Positions 19,431 to 28,724 of a DNA stretch of 64,000 bases are shown in pieces. The DNA comes from Diplonema japonicum (taxonomy: Eukaryota > Euglenozoa > Diplonemea > Diplonemida > Diplonemidae), in contig OZ025648.1 of the NCBI GenBank assembly GCA_964019335.1, positions 248,001 to 312,000 of the forward strand, written 5' to 3'. The notes beneath the pieces are model-generated. The model was given only the letters and a program-made list of their open reading frames with translations, was not told the DNA's origin and did not search any database. The position numbers and the translations under genes were made by a program. Position 1 is the stretch's first letter, and each line of letters opens with the position of its first letter.

Positions 19431-22400
19431 TCACATTGGAGAGTTTACATGGTCAGGAGTGCGAGCAGGGGACATCTCGCTGCTCTTGCCCACATCCGTT
19501 GTCCCAAGCGAGCTAATATTAGAAAATCCGGAGGACTTCTTGGCAACTAGGGTCGAACCCCTGTTCCCACGGAACGCACGAATAACTGAAATCCTGGTTT
19601 TGATGTTTTTAAGTGCCTCTGTCCAAGGTCTCCTCTTCACCACACTGACCTTCTTCTTCAATGCCCCTTCAAATAGTTCTCGCTGCTGCTTTCTCACATC
19701 CATCACCATTTTCAACTTCGTGTGAGCGGAGTACTCATAATCCTCGTCTTCCTCATCGTCTTCACCGTTTTTCTCGTTCTTTTCTTTTTCTTTTTCCGCC
19801 TCATGATCAAGCCTTTTGGTAACATGGGTAGATTCCTCAACTGGTACGAATCTTAGTAAGACGCCCCACGGCCACATTGTGAAGGCAATGGCCAGTGAGA
19901 CGCCCCACCGAATGCCGCCTGGGGAGGCGGTTTCCATGAACTCCCCTGCCACCTCTACCATGAACGCTTGAAAGCCCGACACGAATAAAACGATGGGGAG
20001 GAAGAACGGGCTGCGGCCGAAACCTTCAAAAAAGTTCTTTTCGTCGTACAACTTCCGCGCATGGAACCAATTGAAGACCTGCATGTAAATAAACACGTTG
20101 AACAGCACGGTGCGAAGCAAGGTTTCGTTGTCCTCATCGTGTTCGTCAATATCCTTCGGGCTGTACACTGCCGGGGCCCCGTTCACCATTGCTGCTAAAT
20201 CGTCGTGGGTTTCGAATCTTTTGAAAAAAAAAAAAGTTTTTTTTTTGTAAAAAAGCATACAGATCCCTGCCTGCAAAGATCAATGTCAACATAATCGCAA
20301 GCTGCCACAAAGAGTTCCCCAAAATGAACCTTCTCATCTTGTAGCTGATCAATGGTGCGTCTCGGTATGTCGGGGGTCTGTAAAATTGATTTTTTTTTTT
20401 TTCTTTACGATTCTAATGCTACAGTTTCTGTACTTCATTGGTGCCCGACCGTGCCAATAAAGTTTCACTCAGTAAAACGGTTTGAAAAGAAAATATTGGA
20501 AGTTGGAAGAGCGCGACACAGATCACATGAGAGGGCGACCTCCGAACCCCGAAAGCTGATCCAGGAGATGATGGGTGGAAGGACTGACCCCACGGGTTGA
20601 CGTGCTCGTTACGATCGCAGCAAGGACCGCCGCCACCTCGTACGCGCATCCGGAAAGATGGGGATTTTCATCAAGCCGAAGAACGTGGGCAGTGCCCTCT
20701 ACACGGCGGTTGGTGCAACAGCATGAGGTGCTGGTACATCCGGGGGGGTAAACCCCCAACCACGAGACTGAAGATCAAGTCCCCGACAGGACGGGACCTC
20801 AACTGCAGGATAGCGCCCGACGTTAGAACCCACCCGCGACAGATCAGGATGCCCCCTGTGTCACGCGATTCTGCCGAGGGGACATGTCTTCGCGCACCTG
20901 GAGAAGCTGCAGCGATACATGGCCACGGTGGTCGAGAAACGAGACGTGGAGCTCATGCAGAGTAAGGCACGCAGAGTCATGAAGCTGAACGCGGCATGCA
21001 GGGCACGGAATAAGCGACGCCCCTTCCCAGCGGACGAACAGAAGAGTGAAGTCCCTCATCGCCATTGGTGGGAAGACAGCTATGGGTATCTCCAGGAGGC
21101 CCATCTTCGCCACCCACTCCACGCACGACAAGTTGATGGAACTGAAAGCCGCCTACAAGCGAGACCGCATCATATTACTCCGCAAGACACTCACGGCCTC
21201 GATCGGGACGAAAGCAATACTCCAGAATGAGAGTATAAATAGATAGCCCCCCACCCAAGGGCGGCCCTCCATGAGGGGGTTTGTCCTGCACTTTTAGTTT
21301 TCTTTTTTTTTTTGTACCTTTCCAACAGTTCTTCGTTCGGGTTCTCCGTGCTCAACGCCATGGCGGCCATTGTGTCCATAATAAGGTTCGCCCACAGAAG
21401 GTGGATCGGGGCAAGCGGTGGCGACCCGTCACCGTTCGAGCGAGTCGCATCTTTAACAGCGCCGACAAAAGTGATGATGAGGAGGACCACATTGACAGTG
21501 AACTGGAACTGAAGGAACTTCCTGATGTTGTCGTTTACGTTGCGACCCCACTTGCACGCCTGTTGTGTGGGAGGTTTTTTTTTTTTTTTTTGTGTTTTCT
21601 TTGATGTTAACATACCTTCACAACACTGGCGAAGTTGTTGTCCAGCAAAATAATCTTGCACGCTTTTTTTGCCACGTCCGTTCCGTCGTTCATCGCGAAG
21701 CCCACATCGGCAAGCTTCAGAGCAGGGGCATCGTTGGTACCGTCGCCTGTGACCGCTACGACCTCACCGAGAAGCATCAGGTTGCCAACAAGAAGCTGTT
21801 TGTCAAGAGGCGAGCATCTCGCCAGCACCTGCAGCGATGGAAGCATCTCCATAAACTTTTGTTCGTCCTCGCAAAACATCTTCCTGAAGACCGGTCCTTC
21901 CATTGCCGTCCCGCCTTCTGTGTATATGCCGCACTGCTTCGAAATCGCCTTTGCTGTGTCAAGATTGTCACCTGTACACATTCTTACAACGACTCCTGCA
22001 GATTGGCATGATTCGACAGCACGAGGAACCTCATCCCTCACAGGGTCTTGAATCGCGCTGAACCCGAGAAGAACAAGGTTGTTGTCAAAAGGATCGTCCT
22101 CGGGGAAGGGTTCGTTGTGTTCGCCATGCACTCTGTACGCGACTCCCAATGTGCGCAGTCCCTTTGAGGCGAAGTCCTTCAGGCATTTCTTGGCCTCTTC
22201 CAAGTACTCGGGTGTCATCCCGTGCTCGTTGCCGTCCTTGTCTAGGTACGATGTGGAGTTTTCTAAGATCACCTCCGTGGCACCCTTAGTGTACTGGATG
22301 GTCTTGGACCCCAAGTGCTCATCTTGCTTCTTGACCAGAGTCGTCATTGATTTCTTGTCTGAGCGGAATGGGTACACGTGTTTTTCGGTAGCAGCCTCAC

Positions 22401-23844
22401 GGTAGGTTGTAACGTCCTTTCCAGCTGCGCGTTCCGCCCATCTGAGCAGCCCCTGTTCTGTTTTGTTGCCTGTCCAGATCCTGCCATCTTTTGTGATCTT
22501 GCTCTTGGTACCGGGTGGTGCTTGTATCTTGTCGGCCGTGCTGTTGTAGAATATGGAGTCCGTGTAGAGATCTATGATCTTCTTGGACAACGACTCGTGC
22601 AGCTCGCTGAGCGACAGGTTTCCCTCGCCGTTGTGGTCGTAGTCGTTGGTGACGACGCCGCCGATGTTTGCGGTGATCTGGGTCATCTCGTTGGTGGTGA
22701 GCGTCCCCGTCTTGTCCGAGCAGATAGAGGTTGCAGCGCCCATAGTCTCGCATGCAGCAAGGGAGCGCACCATATTGTTGTCCTTCATCATGGCCTGCAT
22801 GGAGTAGGCAAGGGCGATGACCACACTGAGCGGCAGGCCCTCAGGCACAGCCACAACAATGATAGACACACCCACGATGGCGTAGTCGAGGAGGAGTTTG
22901 AAGTCGTAGCTATCGCCATTGTTCTTCGCCTTGATGATGGAGATCAGCCCGAGCGTCAGAAAGAGAAGGATTGCCACCGCAATGCCGACACGGCCCACAA
23001 GGTCTGCGAGTTTATCAAGCTTCTCTTGGAGAGGTGTCGCGGTGCGCTTGCCTTTCTCACGTGCGTTCATTTCAATGGTACCGGAGAAACTCTTCTCACC
23101 CACCCCGATGCACAGGAACTCTCCACCGACACCAGCAAGCACGTTGGTACCCGACAGGATGAAAGGGTCTTTCTCAACTGATTTCTTTTTGTCATCGTTC
23201 TCACCGGTGGCGGCGGATTCATCCACTGCAACGCCCTGCCCCTTCAAGAACAGCCCGTCAGCAGGGAGGAAGGTGCCGCCTTGGAACAGAACTATGTCGC
23301 CAACAACAAGCTCAGCGACATCGATCTCTTGAATACCACCGTTTCTGCGGACCTTGAAAGGCACCTTGCTGGTCAACCGATTGAGGGCTTGGAACTTGAG
23401 CCCCTTCAGGTAGTCGTTGATGGTTGTTATGAGGATCACAATCGTCACGGCCACAATGATGAAGGTCCCGTCGATCCATGCTGTGGAGTAGTTCACGTCG
23501 TCCTTCCCTTGCTCGGGTGTTGAGAGACCGATCACGAGCGCCACAGCACCCAACACGAGAAGCAGAATCATCATCTTGTCCGACAATGCCTCCAGCAAGT
23601 ATTTCAGGTACGTCACCTCCTCCTCTTCAGGAAGCTCGTTTTTGCCGTACACCTCGATACGCTGCTCGATGCTGGCAGTGGTGATGCCGTTCTCGAGGTC
23701 GGTGTTTAGGTTCTTCATGACACCCTCAATGCCCCCTTCCTGCCCGAGGAGCTCTTTGTTCTTATCAACAATAATGTTGAAAAAGGTATTGCTCGAGATG
23801 GACATGCTGGACTCCACCCTGATGGTGGTCGGCTCGGTCGCCAT
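19431..23844 (-). CDS. Plasma-membrane-type Ca2+-ATPase with calmodulin-binding tail (four exons)
   Basis: Exons 23844-21616, 21559-21318, 20377-20261 and 20217-19431 give 1124 residues, the usual PMCA length; introns are 56, 940 and 43 nt. P2B ATPases export Ca2+ from the cytosol. Visible are DESAATGEND (actuator loop), PEGLPLSVVIALAYS (M4 Ca2+ site), CSDKTGTLTTNEM with the phosphorylated Asp377, TGDGTNDAPALKLADVGFAM, and NLIMDTMAAMALSTE (M6). The C-terminal region contains TEALKNIKTRISVIRAFRG, which matches the animal PMCA calmodulin-binding helix pattern, so calmodulin activation is likely. The 940-nt intron holds an antisense insertion; its flanks alone would make an intron of normal size. 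Confidence 0.93.
20403..21290 (+). mobile_element. Antisense insertion in the Ca2+-ATPase intron, headed by an SL-like sequence
   Basis: The host intron is about 900 bases longer than the other 23 resolved. The insert is less AT-rich than the flanking tracts. On the plus strand it starts with the SL-like block (20407-20440) and continues with broken reading frames. One frame at 20820-21080 shows a possible zinc finger (CPLCHAILPRGHVFAH, C-x2-C-x7-H-x3-H) followed by a basic helix. Another at 21046-21246 ends at a stop (KRDRIILLRKTLTASIGTK). Stops and frame changes show it is not intact. It could be a retroposed trans-spliced mRNA or the remnant of a non-LTR element; no 3' poly-A is seen, which argues against a simple retrocopy. 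Edges are approximate. Confidence 0.5.
20407..20440 (+). other. Spliced-leader-exon-like sequence
   Basis: The 34 bases include TACAGTTTCTGTACTTC and end ATTG, directly followed by GT. From memory, the diplonemid SL exon ends with the same block, with TTTATTG in place of TTCATTG. Over 34 aligned positions I count about four differences. It may be a diverged SL RNA gene copy (exon followed by GT donor) or the 5' end of a retroposed trans-spliced mRNA. No clear Sm site and T-run terminator were found in the following 100 bases, so an active SL RNA gene is less likely. Confidence 0.65.
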
Positions 23845-23910
23845 TTTGACGTAGCAGCCTGTGATACTTGATACTCTGAAGCAGTAAAAGAGAACAATAA
23901 AAAAAAGGGG

Positions 23911-24957
23911 TTAAGGTATACTATAAGCAGCTTCGCCAGGAGAAGGTGCCTCCCATTCCGTTACGATGGGCTGTGTTCTGGTAACGGGTGCAGGTGGGGG
24001 TGGCTTCAAGACAATGTCACCGCCATACTCCTCGAGGTCTGTCTTGGGGATGTCCTTCTCACTGGAGATTCGAATGACGTCGCAAGCCAGGAAGCTTCGA
24101 GGGCAACACTCGACGACGGTCTCGGTAGCTTGCATGAGAGGAGTAGGGAGGGACGACAAAAGGGACATAAGGGGTTTGAGTGCACGGTCCGCCTCGGTGT
24201 CTGATGTAGTTACTTCGAAGAGGATAGAAGTACCCGCTTGTGCTAGCCCGTGCTTGACATCACGCTGACCGTCCACTTTAGCGAGGACCATCCCAGGGGT
24301 GAGCCCAGACAAAGCAGCAGGGCTGTCAGGAACAACATTGATAACAACATTAGCAGGAGACAGTTCAATGCCAAGCTTTTCATCAGCAGCCTCACGCGAC
24401 ACTGTGACAAGAACGGTCGCCTTGTCCACAGACGCAGCAGGGGTGGGCTCAGAACGGATTTTAAAGGTGGTTGTAAGCCCCGACTGGATGACAGCCTGCA
24501 CGCCATCTTCTTCCGTTGTAAGGTAAGTGTCGTTAATAGTGACGACACGCATTCCAGAGAGAAGCCCTGCTGCTGCGGCAGGACCCTTCGTCCCTGCTAT
24601 GATTAGATCCGATCCGAGCTCCACACCAACCTTCTCTGTCAATGACAACCTGCTGACGGTGTACGTCGTGAACATGTCGTTGTGCACGGTGAAGCACACC
24701 TCCAGCCCGTTTCCCAACCCTACAGCTCTGATTCCGTCTTCTTCCGTCTTCAAAGGCATCCCGTTGATCTCGCACACCCTCATCCCCGCCTCCAGACCGG
24801 CTTTCTCCGCGCACCCTCCTTTCACTACCTTCGCTATCACTAAATCCGACCCAAGGTCCACCCCCAACCTGCCCCCCACCTTGTCCTTCCTCACCACGAT
24901 GCTTCGCTTATTCCTTGGACCCGGCGGGGTGACGGCGCTGCTCTCGGCCTGACCCAT
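23911..24957 (-). CDS. N-acylated protein with three PDZ-like domains
   Basis: 348 residues, single exon. The start MGQAESSA fits N-myristoylation (Gly2, Ser at position 6), so membrane attachment is likely. Three PDZ-like units are visible at about 18-95, 100-170 and 183-255. Each has a K/RLGV(D/E)LGSD-type strand, an AGLxxGMRV-type core and a carboxylate-loop-like region; examples are AEKAGLEAGMRVCEINGMPL, AAAAGLLSGMRVVTINDTYL and AALSGLTPGMVLAKVDGQ. The C-terminal 90 residues are Pro-rich. Probably a membrane-anchored scaffold. GRASP-type proteins share acylation plus PDZ domains, but they have two PDZ units and a different spacing. Confidence 0.8.
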   Translation of the reverse strand: MGQAESSAVTPPGPRNKRSIVVRKDKVGGRLGVDLGSDLVIAKVVKGGCAEKAGLEAGMRVCEINGMPLKTEEDGIRAVGLGNGLEVCFTVHNDMFTTYTVSRLSLTEKVGVELGSDLIIAGTKGPAAAAGLLSGMRVVTINDTYLTTEEDGVQAVIQSGLTTTFKIRSEPTPAASVDKATVLVTVSREAADEKLGIELSPANVVINVVPDSPAALSGLTPGMVLAKVDGQRDVKHGLAQAGTSILFEVTTSDTEADRALKPLMSLLSSLPTPLMQATETVVECCPRSFLACDVIRISSEKDIPKTDLEEYGGDIVLKPPPPAPVTRTQPIVTEWEAPSPGEAAYSIP

Positions 24958-25485
24958 CTTACTGCCCCGTGTAGTGCTGGTTGTCTCATGAAGTTTAGGT
25001 TGCCCTTAAAGCCAGAGGCAACTGATGGTCTGAATCTAGCCACTTTTCTGTTGTTGCTGTTGCTCGTGACTTGTGTGGCGAACTACGAATAAATACCGCA
25101 GCTGCAAAAATGGACAAAAGAAGATACACGACGTAACAAAAGAATGCACCTGTGCAACTCCTACCAGCATCTCTCCTCCCACCCGTTCTGTCTTAGATCA
25201 CCAGGCTTGCGTTGGGCCTGATTGCGGGAAAGACCCTCTGTCCATTGCTATCGAACCCAGTTGCGATGAAATTAAGAAAAAGAGGTATAAAAAATGGAGT
25301 TGAAAAAAAAAAAAAGACGAAACAGTAAAAGAAACCCGCAAAAGAAGGTAACAAAAAAAAAAACAACCAAGTCCTCCCCTATTCGTATGATCCCCCCCCC
25401 CCATTCTGGGAAGACAGGGAGGGACCGAGAAAGATCAAAAAAACGTTTTTTTTTTTCTTCTTCTTTTTCTTTTATATGTAGCAGC
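24958..25485. other. Intergenic spacer
   Basis: About 530 bases between the 3-hydroxyacyl-CoA dehydrogenase and the PDZ protein. It holds mixed sequence near 24960-25260, then A and T tracts to 25480. A short plus-strand frame at 25073-25303 has no coding character. Most likely the 3' UTR of the dehydrogenase and the 5' leader of the PDZ gene. Confidence 0.5.
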
Positions 25486-26436
25486 TTAGTACTCATAAAC
25501 ACCCCTGCCGGACTTTCTCCCGTTCCAGCCAGCGTCGACGTAGTTGACAAGAAGGGGGCAAGGGCGGTATTTGCTGTCGCCGAGCCCGTTGTGAAGGACC
25601 CTCATGATGGCGAGGCAGGTGTCGAGGCCGATGAAGTCGGCAAGGGTGAGGGGGCCCATGGGCTGGTTGGTGCCAAGCTTCATGGCGGTGTCGATGTCCT
25701 GCGGCGTCCCGACACCCTCCATGAGGGCGTAGAAGGCCTCATTGATCATGGGCATCAGGATACGGTTTGCGATGAACCCCGGACGGTCCTCTGACACAGC
25801 CACGGTCTTGCCCATCCTCTCGGACAGCTCCCTGTTTCGTTTCTTTTTTTTTTTTCCTCTTTTACACATACTTGCACATTGTGAATGCCTCCTCAGAAGT
25901 AGCAATACCCCTGATGACCTCAATAAGCTTCATAAGAGGGGGGGGGTTCATGAAGTGCATTCCGATCACATTTTCCGGCCTCTTCGTTGCCGCTGCGATA
26001 CGAGTGATGGAGATGGAACTGGTGTTGGTGGCAAGAAGACCATGCGCTGGCATCACTTCGTCGAGCGTCTTGAAGATGGTGTTCTTCAGCTCCTCGGACT
26101 CTGGGGCAGCCTCGATGGCCACGTCGGCCTCTGTTGAGGTATTTCTTCTTTTTTTTTTTTTTTCCCCATACCAGCGAAAGAGTCGAGGTTGGTAACAAAC
26201 GATATCCTCTTAACGATGTTCTCTGCCTCTTCGGCCTCCATGGTGCCCTTCTTCACGAACCTCCCGAGGGACTTCTCGATGGTGGCCCTCCCGTTGTCCA
26301 GCCCCTTCTGGTGCGCGTCATTCAGGATAACGTTCATCCCCTTAGACGCCGCGACCTGTGCGATCCCGTTCCCCATCTGCCCTGCGCCGATCACACCCAC
26401 GGTCCTCACGGCCGCCGCCTTGATAAGACTCGACAT
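25486..26436 (-). CDS. 3-hydroxyacyl-CoA (3-hydroxybutyryl-CoA) dehydrogenase (three exons)
   Basis: Exons 26436-26172, 26130-25872 and 25831-25486 join to 289 residues, the normal length of the monofunctional enzyme; introns are 41 and 40 nt (GTATGG, GTATGT), both A-rich. The enzyme oxidises L-3-hydroxyacyl-CoA with NAD+ in beta-oxidation or butanoate metabolism. The Rossmann motif [13 protein letters not shown] lies near residue 13. The catalytic region shows [11 protein letters not shown], the GMHFMNPPP loop with the catalytic His and following Asn, and [18 protein letters not shown]. The start [10 protein letters not shown] is short, and a mitochondrial presequence is weak. The C-terminus YEY is not a PTS1. 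Confidence 0.93.
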
Positions 26437-27250
26437 TCTTTCTTTTTTTTTTTTTTGCCCACTTGTACAATACATGTTTATCCAAAACAACAAAACAAAA
26501 TAAAGGGATGCAACAAAAAAAAGAAGAAGATTAATACGATTTGAAAACCATATTTAAAGGTCTTTGGAAGTAATCCCGAAGATAGAGAAGAAGGGAAGGG
26601 GGGGGGGGGGGGGGCGTTTTGGTTCATCCGCAACACTGCTTCGAGTGCAGCGTTCAGAGCATCCTGAAGACCTGCGACCAGGTTGGCACCCTCCTCTAGC
26701 CACTGACGCTTTCTCCGCCTGTCAGCTCTGTCACCTCTGACACCACACGCAGCCCCCCACACCGCGCTCCTTGTTGCGCTTCAGGAACTCCTGCATCACA
26801 GCAATCACGCTGTGGCATCGCTTCCAAGCTATTTACAGTTCCCTCTCCCGGAAGAAGCGACGTCAGGGCCTTCGCAGCCTGCACACCAGCGCTGTCGTTG
26901 TCATGATTTCCTCTTTTTATTTTTTCTTTTCTTTTCTTTTCTTTATAATTCCCGCAAAGCCTTGCAGGTAGGTTTTACATCTGTGTGGATGTGTGTTATT
27001 GAACGTGAACAAACAAACTATAAAAGAAAGACTGAAAATAATACATTGGGGAATAAAGTGGAAACAAAACAAAAAAAAGAACTCAATACAATTTCGGTGT
27101 ACATGGGGGTGCTCACTGAAGGCAAGAAACATTACATGGAGTCGTGCTAGGTAGGGGGCGGTTTGGCTCGAGGAGAAAGAGTGGTCCCCTGAGATAATCT
27201 TTCGCTGTCACATCCCCAGCCAATTTACCAGCCCTCAAAAAAAAAAAAAT
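26437..27250. other. Intergenic spacer with a coding-like fragment
   Basis: About 810 bases between the coiled-coil gene at 27251 and the dehydrogenase. The outer parts are A/T and G tracts (G run near 26598-26614). The middle, 26600-26905, has coding-like composition on the minus strand and is listed separately as a possible pseudogene. Confidence 0.5.
26600..26908 (-). pseudogene. Frame-broken coding-like segment
   Basis: On the minus strand three different frames give protein-like stretches in succession: AGVQAAKALTSLLPGEG, then IAVMQEFLKRNKERGVGG ending CVWCQR, then RQWLEEGANLVAGLQDALNA. No intron of the GTATG type used elsewhere joins them, and an ATG near 26904 is followed by an early stop in its own frame. 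It looks like a decayed small gene, or a real one with atypical introns. No family is recognised. Confidence 0.3.
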
Positions 27251-28219
27251 CTATTGCCTCATCTTTGGGACGGTGAACGAAGTGTACGCCCGCTTCAGTC
27301 TCCGCTTAGGCCGTTCCACCGTCACCTGTTCGCACAGTGACATAGTGATGTGGAACGGGTCCAGCTGGACCCTAATCCAGTCTTGGAAGAAGTCGTAGAA
27401 CACAAACGGCTGCGACGACGTACAAGGGAACTCCCGCGTCTTCCGTGGCCCCTTAGGGGAGTACGAGTACGCGTACTGCATGGGGTGTGCATGCGGGGGT
27501 GGGTTGTGGATCTCTCTCTCCCCTATGTAAAAACACATCTCTGCAGGATCGAGCCGGATACCGAACTTGTTCATCACAAGACTACACACACGGCAAGCCA
27601 CTTCTGAGAGGCAGTCCGTGTTCTTCACCTTCAAGACCAGCTGCACCTCGGTCTCATCAACGTGGTAAAAGATGGTAAGAGAGCCTTCAACAGATGCGGG
27701 TGTCGACATTGGAGCGCACTCCATGGCACTGTCGTCTTGCTGAGCTTGATGTTCAAGCTCTGCGACACGTGTTTTTAATGCGGTGATCTCACTTCGAAGT
27801 TCGGTTTTTTTTTCTTTCACTTTTTCGCCGTATTCAACGACAGATTTTTGCATTTCAAGGACATCGTTTTCTGCCTTCTGAGCGCGTTCGTTTGCAAGCT
27901 TCACCTGGCTTTGCAGCAGCTTCTTCTCCTCGCACAGCCGTGACGTGAGGTCTCTTAAGAGGACTAACTCATTCTTTCCGCACGTGTCCATCATGACCCC
28001 GGCAGAAGCCGCCGCTTTTGCCATGGCCGCTTTCACCTGTTCCATCATCCCTTCTTCCTCGCTTTTTACCCTTTTAAGCTTCTTCACAGCTTGCGCCAAT
28101 TCCTCTTCTGCAAGTTTCCGTTTTTCACTGTGGAATTCTTCCTCTGCCTTGTCCTCTCCCTCAAGAAGGTCCATCAGCTCCGCCCTTCTTTCCCACTTCA
28201 GTTCGTGGACGCCCTCCAT
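27251..28219 (-). CDS. Coiled-coil protein with uncharacterised C-terminal domain
   Basis: 322 residues from the ATG at 28219; the longer open frame upstream is low-complexity Lys/Arg and Leu/Ile sequence and is excluded. Residues 1-165 are mostly coiled coil, rich in Lys and Glu, with a gap near 65-80. The C-terminal 140 residues form a globular region with LTIFYHVDETEVQLVLKVK (possibly ubiquitin-like beta strands), a Cys-containing helix, and a basic end (RPKRRLKRAYTSF). It could be a cytoskeletal or kinetochore-type protein, but I do not recognise it. Confidence 0.6.
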   Translation of the reverse strand: MEGVHELKWERRAELMDLLEGEDKAEEEFHSEKRKLAEEELAQAVKKLKRVKSEEEGMMEQVKAAMAKAAASAGVMMDTCGKNELVLLRDLTSRLCEEKKLLQSQVKLANERAQKAENDVLEMQKSVVEYGEKVKEKKTELRSEITALKTRVAELEHQAQQDDSAMECAPMSTPASVEGSLTIFYHVDETEVQLVLKVKNTDCLSEVACRVCSLVMNKFGIRLDPAEMCFYIGEREIHNPPPHAHPMQYAYSYSPKGPRKTREFPCTSSQPFVFYDFFQDWIRVQLDPFHITMSLCEQVTVERPKRRLKRAYTSFTVPKMRQ

Positions 28220-28724
28220 TTTACCCCCCCTTTTTTTTCTCTTTTTTCTTTTGAAAAAGTTTTTTTGGAAGAGTCTCAGGACTTCTGTCACACGTAAACT
28301 TAAAAGAATAAAAAGGGGATAAGGAGGGAGAATGGGGAAGGACAGAAGGACATCAGCCGAATTAAGTAGCAACCCTTCTTTTTTTCCCTCTCTTTTTCTT
28401 TTCCTCTCCTCTTTTTTCTTGCTGTTTGCACATATCAGGGATAGGGAGACTTGCAAAACAAAAAGACAATAAGAATTCACCGGTGATGCGGGGGAGAAAC
28501 CAACGACCTTCTCCCCCCCACTTTTCTTTTACTCCCTCTTTTTACCCCTCCCCTTCTTTTTTTACCCCCCCCCACCCGCAAGATAGAAAAGTTACGTTAT
28601 TGTAAAAATGGAAAAACACTCCGGTGTGTACTTTTTTTTGTTCTCTCTTTTTTTTTTTTAAAGGCAGCGGTTGTGAGTTAGCTGGGTTTATTATTTTTTT
28701 TTAATTTTAAATCTTTCTTCTTTT
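28220..28724. other. Intergenic spacer of pyrimidine and purine tracts
   Basis: About 500 bases, mainly T and C runs on the plus strand with short A runs. Nothing other than leader or UTR sequence is apparent. The reading frame upstream of the coiled-coil gene continues into it only because stop codons are rare in these tracts. Confidence 0.5.

Noticed and set aside
22378-23181. 267-codon plus-strand ORF
   Set aside because: It is the antisense shadow of the Ca2+-ATPase exon, which has unmistakable P-type ATPase motifs.
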